In this document: positions 9,310 to 17,477 of the stretch, piece after piece
How the letters are laid out: each line of letters begins with the position of its first letter
Numbering within the stretch: position 1 is the stretch's first letter
Source: an uncultured Blautia sp.
Lineage (GTDB): Bacteria; Bacillota; Clostridia; Lachnospirales; Lachnospiraceae
Direction: 5' to 3'
Assembly (NCBI RefSeq): GCF_947654165.1
Contig: NZ_CANTKB010000012.1
Coordinates: 1 to 64,000, forward strand
DNA length: 64,000 nucleotides
Notes under the pieces: model-generated
Databases searched by the model: none
What the model was told of the DNA's origin: nothing
Seen by the model: only the letters and a program-made list of their open reading frames with translations
Program-made: the position numbers and the translations under genes

Positions 9310-10179
9310 ATGCAGGAATACAAACCATTTAAAGAAGGTAAAGTACGTCAGATTTTTGATATCGGTGACCAGCTTGTAATGTATGCGACAGACAGAATAT
9401 CCGCATTTGATTACATCCTGAAGAACAAGATTACGGACAAGGGTGCGGTTCTCACCAAAATGTCCAAGTTCTGGTTTGATTTTACAAAAGATATTGTTCC
9501 CAACCATATGATTTCTACAGACACCAGGGATATGCCGGAATATTTCAGGCAGCCGGAGTTTCAAGATCATGTGATGCTTTGTAAAAAGCTGGAAATGCTG
9601 CCTGTAGAATGCATTGTCAGAGGTTATATCACAGGAAGCGGCTGGGCAAGTTACCAGGAAAATGGTACGGTATGCGGCATTTCCCTGCCGGAAGGCTTAC
9701 AGGAATCCGATAAGCTGCCGGAGCCTATTTATACACCATCCACCAAAGCAGAGATCGGAGACCATGATGAAAATGTTTCCTTTGAGGCAACGGTAAAAAC
9801 TCTTGAAAAATCTTATCCGGGCAGAGGAAGAGAATACGCAGAGAAACTGCGTGATTATACCATTGCACTGTATAAGAAATGTGCAGAATATGCACTGACC
9901 AAGAATATTATCATTGCAGACACCAAGTTTGAGTTTGGACTGGATGAGAATGGGGAAGTGGTTCTTGGTGATGAGATGCTCACACCGGACAGCTCCAGAT
10001 TCTGGCCTCTTGAGGGTTATCAGCCGGGACAGGGACAGCCTTCTTTTGATAAACAGTATGTGAGGGATTGGTTAAAAGCAAACCCGGACAGTGATTTCCT
10101 TCTGCCGGATGAGGTGGTGGAAAAGACAGTGGACAAGTACAAAGAAGCCTATGAACTGCTTTCCGGGGAGAAATTTTAG
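9310..10179 (+). CDS. purC: Phosphoribosylaminoimidazole-succinocarboxamide synthase
   Basis: SAICAR synthetase, which ligates aspartate to CAIR with ATP in de novo purine synthesis. 289 aa, the longer variant of the family. Visible motifs are EGKVRQIFDIGDQ at the N-terminus (nucleotide loop), ATDRISAFD, ECIVRGYITGSGWASY, and the C-terminal DEMLTPDSSRFWP signature. AGAGGAAAGG lies 5-8 bp before the ATG. It stands alone, with its own promoter and a downstream terminator; purB and purA are 7-10 kb further on, so the purine genes are scattered rather than in one operon. Confidence 0.97.
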   Translation: MQEYKPFKEGKVRQIFDIGDQLVMYATDRISAFDYILKNKITDKGAVLTKMSKFWFDFTKDIVPNHMISTDTRDMPEYFRQPEFQDHVMLCKKLEMLPVECIVRGYITGSGWASYQENGTVCGISLPEGLQESDKLPEPIYTPSTKAEIGDHDENVSFEATVKTLEKSYPGRGREYAEKLRDYTIALYKKCAEYALTKNIIIADTKFEFGLDENGEVVLGDEMLTPDSSRFWPLEGYQPGQGQPSFDKQYVRDWLKANPDSDFLLPDEVVEKTVDKYKEAYELLSGEKF

Positions 10180-10527
10180 GAAGAATTCTTGTGAGGTCAA
10201 TACTCAGGTTCGATGCCTTTATCGGTTGAAAATATTGTTTTGCGATTTTTAGCCTACATTTTTCAGACACGAATAGGTGGGTTTTAAGAAACTATGAAAT
10301 CCCACCTATATATTTTAGAACCAAATAGGCTGTCGAGCAGGATTCTCTAAATTTAACCTATATTCTAAGTAGAGAAAGTAAGTTGAAAAAAAGATATCTT
10401 GGAATTTAGCCTGTTGAGATCACAAAAAAGTAGGCTTATATGAGAAAAAGACACAATTCAACTTATTTGGGGCAAAAAAGGTAGGCTAATACAGCAAGAT
10501 TACGGATTTTAACCTATTAAGTATGAG
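10180..10527 (+). repeat. Palindromic intergenic repeat region, copy 1
   Basis: About 350 bp without a convincing gene. The stretch 10228-10364 is closely similar, in reverse orientation, to 42605-42742. Both share GAAAATATTGTTTTG, the word CACGAATA followed by a hairpin, AAATAGGCTG, and GATTCTCTAAAT. In this copy the hairpin is ATAGGTGGG (10273-10281) pairing with CCCACCTAT (10301-10309). From 10400 to 10520 further shorter palindrome-like pieces follow, built on TAGCCT/AGGCTA (for example TTTAGCCTGTTGAG, AGTAGGCTTA, GGTAGGCTAA, TTAACCTATT). The nature of the element is unknown; it contains no transposase. Confidence 0.7.
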
Positions 10528-10560
10528 CGGCTGGCTGATGTGGCCAGCCGTTGCTTTTTT
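10528..10560 (+). terminator. Rho-independent terminator after purC and its repeat region
   Basis: CGGCTGGC (10528-10535) pairs with GCCAGCCG (10543-10550), followed by TTGCTTTTTT. The T-tract overlaps the stop codon of the convergent aminotransferase gene. Confidence 0.85.
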
Positions 10561-11656
10561 ACAACCCCAATTCTTTTAAAGCATCCATCAGTTCGTCATT
10601 TTTCTCCGGACTCATGACACAGAACCGGATAAAGGAATTATCCAGGAAGGGGAAGGTGGAACAGTCACGGATCATCAGCCCTTTTCGGATACAATGATCA
10701 AATACCATTTCAGAAGTCACATCTTCTCTCAAAATCTTTACCAGAAGGAAATTAGAGCAGGAAGGATACACTTTCACATGTTCCCAGGTGCTCAGTAAAT
10801 CATACAGGCGGTTTCGCTCGCTGGTGATCAAAGATCTAGTTTTTTCAATATATTCTTTATCCGAGAACATGATGCAGCCGGCAATCTCAGCCAGACTGTT
10901 AATGGTCCAGGGATTCTTTTTGGTATTAATATATTTCAGCAAGTCCGGATTTCCGGTCACGGCATATCCAAGACGAAGACCGGGAGCTGCAAAGAACTTG
11001 GAAATTCCTCTCAGTACAATGAGGTTATTGTAATTGTTGGTAAGAGGAATGGAAGAAATCTTGCTTCCGGCATCTGTAAATTCTTCATAAGTCTCATCCA
11101 CCATAACAGAGATACCAAACTGCATGGCACGATCCAGGATTTTCCGCATTTCTTTTCTGGTGATCGCTGTGGAAGTCGGATTGTTAGGGTTACACAGTAC
11201 CAGAAGATCCAGGCTGTCATTCAGACGGCTGCAGAAATCTTCTACATTTATCTGGAATAAATCTTCTTCTTTTAAAGGATAATAAAGGGTCTGGCCTCCC
11301 TGCAGGGCAATTTCACGCTCATATTCAGAATAAGTAGGTCCCAAGATCAGTGCTTTCTGAGGCAGGGTAGTCTGAATGAACAGGGAAATCAGCTCAGTAG
11401 AACCATTGCCTACAATGATATTATCAAATTCTGCACCGGTATAGGCACAGATGCTCTTCCGCAGTTTTGTGTAATCTCGATCCGGATAAGTGGAAATGGC
11501 ATCTACATGTTTGGAAAGAGTCTCTCGCAGCATGGGGGAGATGCCAAGGGGATTTACATTTGCAGAAAAACTGGTAATATCTTCTTTTTTGATATGATAG
11601 ATTTCTTCAATTTTTTCCAGGTCACTGCCGTGGAAATGGTCTTTATGTTTCAGCAT
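10559..11656 (-). CDS. PLP-dependent aminotransferase of the HisC/CobD type
   Basis: 365-aa fold-type I PLP enzyme. The N-terminus (HGSDLEKIEEIYHIKKEDIT, then SFSANVNPLG) is the pattern shared by histidinol-phosphate aminotransferases and L-threonine-O-3-phosphate decarboxylases (CobD). VLCNPNNPTSTAI, VDETYEEF and RGISKFFAAPGLRLGY give the cofactor-binding Asn, Asp/Tyr and the Schiff-base Lys. The C-terminal part ends VRFCVMSPEK-like (FIRFCVMSPEK), binding the substrate carboxylate or phosphate with Arg. No histidine or cobalamin gene is adjacent, so context cannot decide between transaminase and decarboxylase. The gene is alone on the minus strand and convergent with purC. Confidence 0.8.
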   Translation of the reverse strand: MLKHKDHFHGSDLEKIEEIYHIKKEDITSFSANVNPLGISPMLRETLSKHVDAISTYPDRDYTKLRKSICAYTGAEFDNIIVGNGSTELISLFIQTTLPQKALILGPTYSEYEREIALQGGQTLYYPLKEEDLFQINVEDFCSRLNDSLDLLVLCNPNNPTSTAITRKEMRKILDRAMQFGISVMVDETYEEFTDAGSKISSIPLTNNYNNLIVLRGISKFFAAPGLRLGYAVTGNPDLLKYINTKKNPWTINSLAEIAGCIMFSDKEYIEKTRSLITSERNRLYDLLSTWEHVKVYPSCSNFLLVKILREDVTSEMVFDHCIRKGLMIRDCSTFPFLDNSFIRFCVMSPEKNDELMDALKELGL

Positions 11657-11706
11657 GAGAACGCCTCGCTTTCTGGTTTTCAGAATTTATGGCTGTGTAT
11701 TCTACG

Positions 11707-11735
11707 TTGCACAGCAGACTTTTGTAGTGTATAAT
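11707..11735 (+). promoter_or_regulatory. Sigma-A promoter of the DUF5717 operon
   Basis: TTGCAC (11707-11712), 17 bp spacer, perfect TATAAT (11730-11735), placing the transcript start about 70 bp before the proposed TTG start codon. Confidence 0.8.
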
Positions 11736-11811
11736 TCATAGTAGCAGATTGTGGTCAAGGATTCAATATAGAATTCATAGATACTATACGAGACAGGGTA
11801 AGGGTGATAAA

Positions 11812-14800
11812 TTGAAAACACGAATGGAACAACTGATAAACGGAAGATTTGAGTATGATGTCCCCGGACTGGAATTGTCTGCGGGAGAGATTGTACTGGA
11901 TACCCTGCCGGAAGAAAAGCTTAGGGAAGAGCTGGAATTCTGGGCAGAAGATCATAGAAGAATCAAGGGAATGGCTTACTCCACCCATCGAAGATTTCTC
12001 TTAGGAAAAGAAAAATTTTCAGGGGAGACTGTAAAACTTCCCTATGGAATAGATGCACAGGGTTTGGAAGGCCAGGATGTCATTGAGGGAGAAATTGTAT
12101 TAAGCACCAGTATAGGAGAATACAGGGTGCCTTTTTCAATTACTGTTAAGAAACCGGAGGTGCGTACTTCCCAGGGGGCAGTGCGGACATTGGAAGAGTT
12201 TGTAAATCTTGCAAAAGATGACTTCAGAGAGGCATATCAGTTGTTTACGGATGCCTCTTTTGCTCAGTTATTGAAAAATCATGAGGAATTGCTGCCTTAC
12301 TATGAGTCTATGTCAAAAGCCCCGGTGCCTTATCAGAATCTGGAGGAATTTCTCATAGGAGCAGGACTGAAGAAACCGGTATCTCTGAGTCTGGAGAAGG
12401 AATCCTTAGAACTTTATGAGGTACAGAGTTCGCTGAAGGATACCCTTCGAATCCGGCGGAGCGGATGGGGATTTCTCCGTGCTGAGATTGAAACAGAAGG
12501 AGATTTTCTTGAGGTAGAGAAAACGGCTGTCCAGGACGGACATTTTATCGGCAGTGTCTATGATTTGGAATATATCATCCGCAGAGAGTATCTGGGAAGA
12601 GGCAGGAATCTGGGCAGGATACGGATAAAAACGGTTTATGAGACTATAACCTATGAAATCACAGCATCGAAAAGCAGCCGCATACAGGTCAATGTCACGG
12701 CATACGAGAAGAAAAAACGCCTGGATGCGTCTAAAGAGCTTCTGAATCTGCATCTGGGACGTACGGAACCGGAGAGCTGGAGCGGCAGGATGCTGGAACT
12801 GATGGAAGAACTGAAGGAAAACGGATATTATTCCACGGAATGTCAGTTATTTGAAGCTTATGTTTATTTAATCAAGGGAGAGAAGGAAGAAGCCAGAAGA
12901 CTTTTGGATGCACTGGAAAATAATCAGAGAGTGCAGCAGGAAGAAGAACTGGAAGGTGCTTTTTTATATCTCAATGAGTATTCAGAGAGAAGTACCCAGT
13001 CAAAGGAAAATACCATTTCCAGACTGTATCAGCTCTATCAGCGGCGAGTAGACAGTGAACTGCTGTTATATATGATCCTCCAGATGGACGGAGAGTCCCT
13101 TAGAACCCAGGCAAAGAAGATGTTTCTTCTGGAAGAACAGTACCGGACAGGCTGCCGCAGTCCCTTCCTGTATCTGATGGCATGTGAACTGGGAGCTAAG
13201 GATGGATCCGTATTCCGAAAAATGAATGCATTTACCGTACAGGTATTTCTGTTTGCGGAAAAATATGGGATTCTCACAGAAGAGATGGCCTTTCGTGCAG
13301 TAGATCTGGCAGGTCAGATGAAAGGATTTTCAAAAAAGGTGTATGAAATTCTGGAAGCTGCTTATGAGCAGTATCCTTCTGCACAGGCAGTAAAAGGAAT
13401 CTGTCAGCTGATCATGAAAGGAGAGCCGAGAAAACAGGAGTATTTCCGGTGGTATGAGCTGGCAGTGCTGTCAGAGTTGAAGATCACGGGATTATATGAG
13501 TATTATATTGAAACCATGAGCAGGAATTACCAGAAGGTACTGCCAAAAGTGATCCGCCTGTATTTTGGGTATAACAATACATTAAGTGATAAGAAAAAAG
13601 CATTTGTATACAGCAATGTGATTCGAAATAAAGACATTGATCCTGACACTTATCAGGCATACCGAAAAAAAATGGAGGAATTTGCCTGTGAAAAAATTAA
13701 AGAGGGAAGGATGAATGAGGATTTTGCCGTGGTATACCAGGAGTTTTGCGTAGGTTCACAGGACGAAAATGTGCGTGCAGCTCTTGCAAAGGTCTTATTT
13801 ACACAGAGAATCTACTGTGATGATCCAAAAATCAGAAGAGTGATCGTACGTCATGCTTCTATGAAAAAAGAACAGGCTTATGTCTGTGCAGATAAGACCG
13901 CTTATATCTCTCTTTATACAAAGGATGCAGCCGTTCTTTTTGAAGATAGCTGCCAGAGACGCTATGTTGCGACAGTGGACTATAACATGCATCCCCTTCT
14001 GGATGTGGAGGAGCTGGCCGGAAAGCTGTACAGGGACGGAAGCATGTATCCGGGAATGCTGCTTCATATCTGTGGAGAACTGAAACACGAAAATCCGGTC
14101 AATGAACAGAATCTTGAAAATTTCCAGGCAATATTGGAGCAGGATATTTTCACAGATGCTTACAGGCAGGAAGTCAGAAAACGGCTTTTGCTTTATTATG
14201 AATCACAGATGGATAACAGAAATCTGAGGGAATCCCTGAAAAACATGGATTTCAAAGAATTTGCAAGAGTGAATAAGAGGCTTCTGATCACGATCCTTGT
14301 GAAACAGGATATGTTTCTTGGAGCTTATGATCTGGTGTGCGAATATGGTTATGAAAATATTGATATCCCAATCCTGCTTAGACTGTGCAGCCAGATGATC
14401 CTGAACCTGGAATTTGAATATGAAGAAGAAATGCTGCTTCTGGCATCTTATATTGTGAGAGAAGGTGTGTATGACGAAATTCTTCTCCGCTATCTGGTGA
14501 AGCATTTTGAAGGTCCGGTAGATGAGATGGTATGGCTATGGGAACGTGCTATGGGATTTGCAGTGGACTGTTATGGACTGGAAGAAAAGATTCTCCTGTA
14601 CAGTATGTTTACCAGATATGCACATCCTCAGGGGCTGAAGGCTTTACAGGAATATATTAGCCAGGGCGGTCGAGAACAGGTAATTCTGGCATATCTCACC
14701 TTTGAGTCTTATGAATATTTTGTCGGGGAAGCAGAAAAAGGGACATTCTTGTTTGAAGCTTTGGAAAAAATCCTGGAACATCAATGGGAGTGCGATATAA

Positions 14801-15351
14801 TCTGCAGGCTGGCTCTTCTGAAGCATGACACGGAAGACAACAACTGGAATGACAAAAGAAAGCAGCAGGCAGGAGAAATCCTGGAAGAATGTGCGAAAGA
14901 GAGACTGAAATTTGCTTTCTTTCAGAATTTGCCGGAGGAATTGCTTCAGATGTATCAGATGGATGACAAACTGTTTGTAGAGTGCAAAGCAGGGGCTGGT
15001 GCAAAAGTGACCCTTCATTATCAGATTGAGAGAGGTCAGGTGTTATCTGAAGAAAAGACAGAGCCGGTCAAAGAGCGTTATCAGGGAATTTACAACAAGG
15101 ATTTCGTATTGTTTTACGGGGAAAAGCTGGCTGCATATTTTGTGATAGAAAGAGAAGGAAAAACAGAAACCACAGAAAAACAGGTGCTTACGGTAAATAA
15201 GGCTGCTTTTACAGGAAGAAGTAAGTATCAGATGCTTAATGCTATGCTGCAGATGAAGGAAAGAGGCCAGACAGAGCAACTGTGCCGCATGGAGGAAGCG
15301 TATCTAAGACAGGAGCAGCAGATTGCAAAACTGTTCCCACGGATTGATTAA
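11812..15351 (+). CDS. DUF5717-family giant protein of unknown function
   Basis: About 1179 aa, no signal peptide, no membrane segment, no catalytic motif I recognise. I place the start at the TTG at 11812 because AAGGGTG lies 7 bp before it; the longer reading to 11749 begins inside the predicted promoter region. The first 300 residues contain two beta-rich blocks with a short helical segment between them (RTLEEFVNLAKDDFREAYQLF, shown only in part as a landmark). The remaining 850 residues are mostly amphipathic helices, suggesting a TPR-like solenoid, and the last 150 return to strands. The domain layout resembles proteins catalogued as DUF5717 in Lachnospiraceae (recognition from memory). 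It is followed after 15 bp by an HSP70-like gene, so a large scaffold working with a nucleotide-dependent partner is a fair inference. Confidence 0.75.
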   Translation: MKTRMEQLINGRFEYDVPGLELSAGEIVLDTLPEEKLREELEFWAEDHRRIKGMAYSTHRRFLLGKEKFSGETVKLPYGIDAQGLEGQDVIEGEIVLSTSIGEYRVPFSITVKKPEVRTSQGAVRTLEEFVNLAKDDFREAYQLFTDASFAQLLKNHEELLPYYESMSKAPVPYQNLEEFLIGAGLKKPVSLSLEKESLELYEVQSSLKDTLRIRRSGWGFLRAEIETEGDFLEVEKTAVQDGHFIGSVYDLEYIIRREYLGRGRNLGRIRIKTVYETITYEITASKSSRIQVNVTAYEKKKRLDASKELLNLHLGRTEPESWSGRMLELMEELKENGYYSTECQLFEAYVYLIKGEKEEARRLLDALENNQRVQQEEELEGAFLYLNEYSERSTQSKENTISRLYQLYQRRVDSELLLYMILQMDGESLRTQAKKMFLLEEQYRTGCRSPFLYLMACELGAKDGSVFRKMNAFTVQVFLFAEKYGILTEEMAFRAVDLAGQMKGFSKKVYEILEAAYEQYPSAQAVKGICQLIMKGEPRKQEYFRWYELAVLSELKITGLYEYYIETMSRNYQKVLPKVIRLYFGYNNTLSDKKKAFVYSNVIRNKDIDPDTYQAYRKKMEEFACEKIKEGRMNEDFAVVYQEFCVGSQDENVRAALAKVLFTQRIYCDDPKIRRVIVRHASMKKEQAYVCADKTAYISLYTKDAAVLFEDSCQRRYVATVDYNMHPLLDVEELAGKLYRDGSMYPGMLLHICGELKHENPVNEQNLENFQAILEQDIFTDAYRQEVRKRLLLYYESQMDNRNLRESLKNMDFKEFARVNKRLLITILVKQDMFLGAYDLVCEYGYENIDIPILLRLCSQMILNLEFEYEEEMLLLASYIVREGVYDEILLRYLVKHFEGPVDEMVWLWERAMGFAVDCYGLEEKILLYSMFTRYAHPQGLKALQEYISQGGREQVILAYLTFESYEYFVGEAEKGTFLFEALEKILEHQWECDIICRLALLKHDTEDNNWNDKRKQQAGEILEECAKERLKFAFFQNLPEELLQMYQMDDKLFVECKAGAGAKVTLHYQIERGQVLSEEKTEPVKERYQGIYNKDFVLFYGEKLAAYFVIEREGKTETTEKQVLTVNKAAFTGRSKYQMLNAMLQMKERGQTEQLCRMEEAYLRQEQQIAKLFPRID

Positions 15352-15366
15352 AGGAGGGAAAATGGA

Positions 15367-16614
15367 ATGAATGAGACTCGAAATATTATCGTAGGTTTGG
15401 AAATGGGAAAGCTCCAGTCCCAAATCTGCTATTATGACAGGAAAGAAAAAGAACCCATTTCCATTTCCGTGAAGACAGGGAGCAATCAATATCTGTTCCC
15501 CACCATGCTGTCTAAGAAAAAAGGAGAAGAGATCTGGCACTTTGGAATGGAGGCACGGTATTTTTCTCAAAATGAAGGTGAAATTCCCGTGACAGGACTT
15601 TTGAGTCTATTTGGAAGTCAGGAAGAGATTGAGATTGATGGTGTGAACAGAAGGCCAGAGGAACTTTTGGAATTTTTTCTCAGGGGATGTATTTCTCTTC
15701 TGGGAACAGCAGATCCTGCAAGACAGATGAAGGCTGTGATGATTACTGTGCCAAAGCTTACTAAGACAATGGTGAAGGCTTTTTATCAGGCGGCAGCAAA
15801 CATGGGGTTTGACAGGAAACAGATTTTTCTCCAGGATTATGATGAGAGTTTTTATTATTATGTGATGAATCACAGGCGGGATAACTGGAACAGGAAGACA
15901 GGCTGGTTTTTGTTTGAAGAAAATCAGGTTTCTTTTGCAAGTTTGTCTATTGACAGTCAAAGAAGGCCAATGGTGGCTTATATGGAACATGGTGTTACCG
16001 CAGAACTGCCATCGGATCCGGTGGAAAGAGATGATAATTTTTACCGTCTGATCGCCAGATCTTGCGGTACGGAACCCTATTCCGGTATTTATATTGTTGG
16101 TGATGGGTTTGACCAGGAATGGGCGGTGCGTTCAACGCCGTATCTCTGCAAAAATCAGAGGCATATATATTATGGAAATAATCTTTATGTAAAAGGTGCC
16201 TGTTATGGTGCCAGAGAAAAGTGTGAGGAGGGAAATCTGAAAGGATATTTATATTTAAGCCCTTCTCTTGTGAAGAACCATGTGGCAATGGACATGGTGG
16301 TCAATGGATCCCAGAAGACATATGTGCTGGCAGAAGCAGGAAAGAACTGGTATGAGATCCACACAGAACTGGAATTGATTTTGGATGACAGAGATGATCT
16401 GGAATTTATAGTGACATCTATGGATGGAGGAAACAGAACCAGATGCAGCATGAAACTGGAAGGGCTGCCGAAACGTCCCAATAAGACTACAAGGCTTCGG
16501 GTGACGGTATCCTATGAGTCAGAAGAATTATGTGTCATCCGGGCTGAGGATCTTGGATTTGGGGAAATGTTCCCTTCAGAGGGAAAGGTCTGGACAGAAA
16601 AAGTATCATGGTAG
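15367..16614 (+). CDS. DUF5716-family HSP70/actin-fold protein
   Basis: 415 aa, soluble. The start IIVGLEMGKLQSQICYYD sits where the phosphate-1 loop of the actin/HSP70 superfamily is found. MITVPKLTKTMVKAFYQAA followed by QIFLQDYDESFYYYVM mirrors the HSP70 track from strand through the ATPase crossover helix to the EPTAAALAYG helix, and YIVGDGFDQEWAV followed by YVKGACYGA resembles the adenosine-loop and NPDEAVAxGAA regions. The acidic and glycine residues needed for ATP hydrolysis are only partly preserved (LEMG rather than DxG, VGDGFDQ rather than VGGxxR), so it may bind nucleotide without normal turnover. It sits between the DUF5717 gene and a TPR-like gene with 12-15 bp gaps. Confidence 0.75.
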   Translation: MNETRNIIVGLEMGKLQSQICYYDRKEKEPISISVKTGSNQYLFPTMLSKKKGEEIWHFGMEARYFSQNEGEIPVTGLLSLFGSQEEIEIDGVNRRPEELLEFFLRGCISLLGTADPARQMKAVMITVPKLTKTMVKAFYQAAANMGFDRKQIFLQDYDESFYYYVMNHRRDNWNRKTGWFLFEENQVSFASLSIDSQRRPMVAYMEHGVTAELPSDPVERDDNFYRLIARSCGTEPYSGIYIVGDGFDQEWAVRSTPYLCKNQRHIYYGNNLYVKGACYGAREKCEEGNLKGYLYLSPSLVKNHVAMDMVVNGSQKTYVLAEAGKNWYEIHTELELILDDRDDLEFIVTSMDGGNRTRCSMKLEGLPKRPNKTTRLRVTVSYESEELCVIRAEDLGFGEMFPSEGKVWTEKVSW

Positions 16615-16626
16615 GAGGAGAGAAAT

Positions 16627-17403
16627 ATGAGCGGCTATATTTTATGCCAGTTAAAACGGGCGGACATGCCTTATTATATTGAAAATATCAGCACGAATAT
16701 CTATAGCATGGAAGAGCTCTGCTATTATTTTTACCATAATATTTATCTGCTGGATGAGACGATCCTGAATGAGCATTTATGTGACTGGCTCAGAAAAGAA
16801 CTGGGATTGGAAAAGCTTTACAAACGTCTGTATAAAATATTGGAAGACGGTGCAGGTACTTCAGAATTTATCTTAACAGTGTTTAAAGAAATCAATTATC
16901 TCACCCATAATGAATTTAAAAAGCTGAATGAACAGTTAAATCTTCTGGAACTTCAGCCGGCTGTGCTGAGAGAGAAGAAAAAAGGGGATTATCTGGCAGA
17001 AAATAAGATGTATGTAAACGCCATCCGTATCTATGAAAATGCCCTGCAAAAAGAGGATAAAGAAGGGCTGGGAGAACAGTTCGGCGGAGGAATTTATCAT
17101 AACATGGGCTGTGCATACCTGCATTTGTTTCAATTTGCAGATGCAGCACAGTGTTTTCGCCGGGCTTATCAGGTTCTGCACACGAAACAGGTACAGCAGC
17201 ATTATCTACTGGCCTCCTATCTGGAGAATCCGGAAACATTTTCAGAGGCTTGCATGGAAATGGGAATTGACAGCAGACAGAAACAAGAACTGATGGAGAT
17301 GCTGAGAGAAGCAGGGGAGAATCTTCTTCCGGTTTCCGGGGAACAGGCAGAACCTCTTCTGAACCGGTTTATCCGGGATTACCACAGAAGCACGGGATTT
17401 TAG
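16627..17403 (+). CDS. TPR-like helical protein, third gene of the DUF5717 operon
   Basis: 258 aa, soluble and helical. Residues about 120-190 hold two tetratricopeptide-like units (KGDYLAENKMYVNAIRIYEN and YHNMGCAYLHLFQFADAAQ). The N-terminal 110 residues, rich in Tyr and Leu, are unlike anything I recognise. AGGAGGAGAGAAAT precedes the ATG. TPR proteins commonly act as adaptors for HSP70-type proteins, which fits the preceding gene, but the link is inferred from order only. The next gene, purB, has its own promoter right after this stop codon, so the operon appears to end here. Confidence 0.75.
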   Translation: MSGYILCQLKRADMPYYIENISTNIYSMEELCYYFYHNIYLLDETILNEHLCDWLRKELGLEKLYKRLYKILEDGAGTSEFILTVFKEINYLTHNEFKKLNEQLNLLELQPAVLREKKKGDYLAENKMYVNAIRIYENALQKEDKEGLGEQFGGGIYHNMGCAYLHLFQFADAAQCFRRAYQVLHTKQVQQHYLLASYLENPETFSEACMEMGIDSRQKQELMEMLREAGENLLPVSGEQAEPLLNRFIRDYHRSTGF

Positions 17404-17404
17404 C

Positions 17405-17433
17405 TTGTTTTTTCATAAGTGATGTTATATAAT
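17405..17433 (+). promoter_or_regulatory. Sigma-A promoter of purB
   Basis: TTGTTT (17405-17410), 17 bp spacer, TATAAT (17428-17433). It starts two bases after the preceding stop codon. Confidence 0.75.
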
Positions 17434-17477
17434 CCAGATGTGTTATACCGAGTCAATAGAATAGAGAGGTAAATAAA

